DNA from: Clostridia bacterium
GTDB lineage: Bacteria; Bacillota; Clostridia; Oscillospirales; Acutalibacteraceae
Direction: 5' to 3'
Assembly: GCA_017549905.1 (NCBI GenBank)
Contig: JAFYNC010000031.1
Span: 1 to 5,339, forward strand
DNA: 5,339 nt
The notes under the pieces: generated by a model
Told to the model about the DNA's origin: nothing
Seen by the model: only the letters and a program-made list of their open reading frames with translations
Database searches by the model: none
Shown here: piece after piece, positions 5,009 to 5,339 of the stretch
How the letters are laid out: each line of letters begins with the position of its first letter
Position numbering within the stretch: the first letter of the stretch is position 1
Translations under genes and position numbers: made by a program

Positions 5009-5339
5009 TACGCGTTTTCCTCCTCAAATTTCTTCATAAATTCAACAAGCTTTTCTACACCCTCAATTGGCATAGCATTGTAGATGGAAGCGCGCATACC
5101 GCCAACACTTCTGTGACCTTTAAGGTTTACAAAACCTGCTTTTTTAGACTCTGATATAAACTTAGCATCAAGCTCATCATTACCTGTTACAAACGGAACA
5201 TTCATAAGTGAACGGTCTTCAGCAACTACTGTGCCCTTGAAAAGTTTTGAGTTGTCAAGGAAATCATAAAGAATCTTAGCCTTTTTCTCATTAAGCTCTT
5301 TCATCTTCTCAAGACCGCCCATTTTCTTAATCCACTTGA
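5008..5339 (-). CDS. serC: Phosphoserine aminotransferase, C-terminal fragment
   Basis: SerC is a PLP-dependent aminotransferase that converts 3-phosphohydroxypyruvate and glutamate to O-phospho-L-serine and 2-oxoglutarate; it also serves pyridoxine synthesis in some bacteria. Only the last 109 residues are present, out of about 360 in the family; the frame is open to the window edge, and the active-site lysine lies outside. The visible part has the SerC-specific C-terminal signature GHRSVGGMRASIYNAMP followed by EGVEKLVEFMKKF, plus MNVPFV earlier in the fragment. The GHRS-VGGMRAS segment contains substrate-phosphate-binding residues in the family. The stop TAA overlaps the serA ATG by one base, so SerC and SerA synthesis are probably coupled. 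The promoter of this serC-serA unit lies outside the window. Confidence 0.96.
   Translation of the reverse strand, partial: KWIKKMGGLEKMKELNEKKAKILYDFLDNSKLFKGTVVAEDRSLMNVPFVTGNDELDAKFISESKKAGFVNLKGHRSVGGMRASIYNAMPIEGVEKLVEFMKKFEEENA
5019..5025 (-). promoter_or_regulatory. Ribosome binding site of serA inside the serC 3' end
   Basis: GAGGAGG on the minus strand lies ten bases before ATG 5008 and within the last codons of serC, where it encodes the Glu-Glu pair near the C-terminus. It supports ATG 5008 as the serA start and allows re-initiation by ribosomes finishing serC. Confidence 0.8.

Overview
The window looks like chromosomal DNA from a low-GC Firmicute, most likely a clostridial (Clostridia/Oscillospiraceae-like) bacterium. 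The evidence is AT-rich third codon positions, strong AGGAGG-type ribosome binding sites, a four-cysteine L32 protein, and the neighbourhood yceD-rpmF-DUF512 protein-der. A short ACT-type SerA next to SerC points the same way. The species cannot be named from this sequence.

All seven genes lie on the minus strand, so the window is read from high to low coordinates. It opens with the C-terminal third of serC (5339-5008). The serC stop overlaps the start of a complete serA (5008-3848) in a TAATG junction, and a stem-loop terminator follows. Next is a HAD-superfamily phosphatase (3801-3082). Its stop codon sits inside the -35 box of a perfect sigma-A/sigma-70 promoter (3085-3057). That promoter drives yceD (DUF177, 3029-2535) and rpmF (L32, 2499-2317), which end at a second strong terminator (2305-2276). 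Immediately beyond it come a PDZ/Fe-S DUF512 protein (2258-954) and der/engA (944 to the window edge), separated by only 9 bases and clearly co-transcribed.

The genes form two functional blocks. The first is L-serine synthesis from 3-phosphoglycerate: SerA, SerC and possibly the HAD enzyme as the missing phosphoserine phosphatase. The second is ribosome production: YceD and L32 for the large subunit, Der for 50S maturation, and an uncharacterised DUF512 protein kept in their company.

No mobile elements, CRISPR arrays, tRNA or rRNA genes, or defence genes were seen, and no gene-free stretch exceeds about 60 bases. The region is mostly ordinary housekeeping DNA. The points worth a second look are the regulatory layout (two terminators abutting the next gene's ribosome binding site, and a consensus promoter built over a stop codon), the unassigned roles of the HAD and DUF512 proteins, and retained serine-sensing residues in SerA. 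I found no convincing sign of a new biological system.
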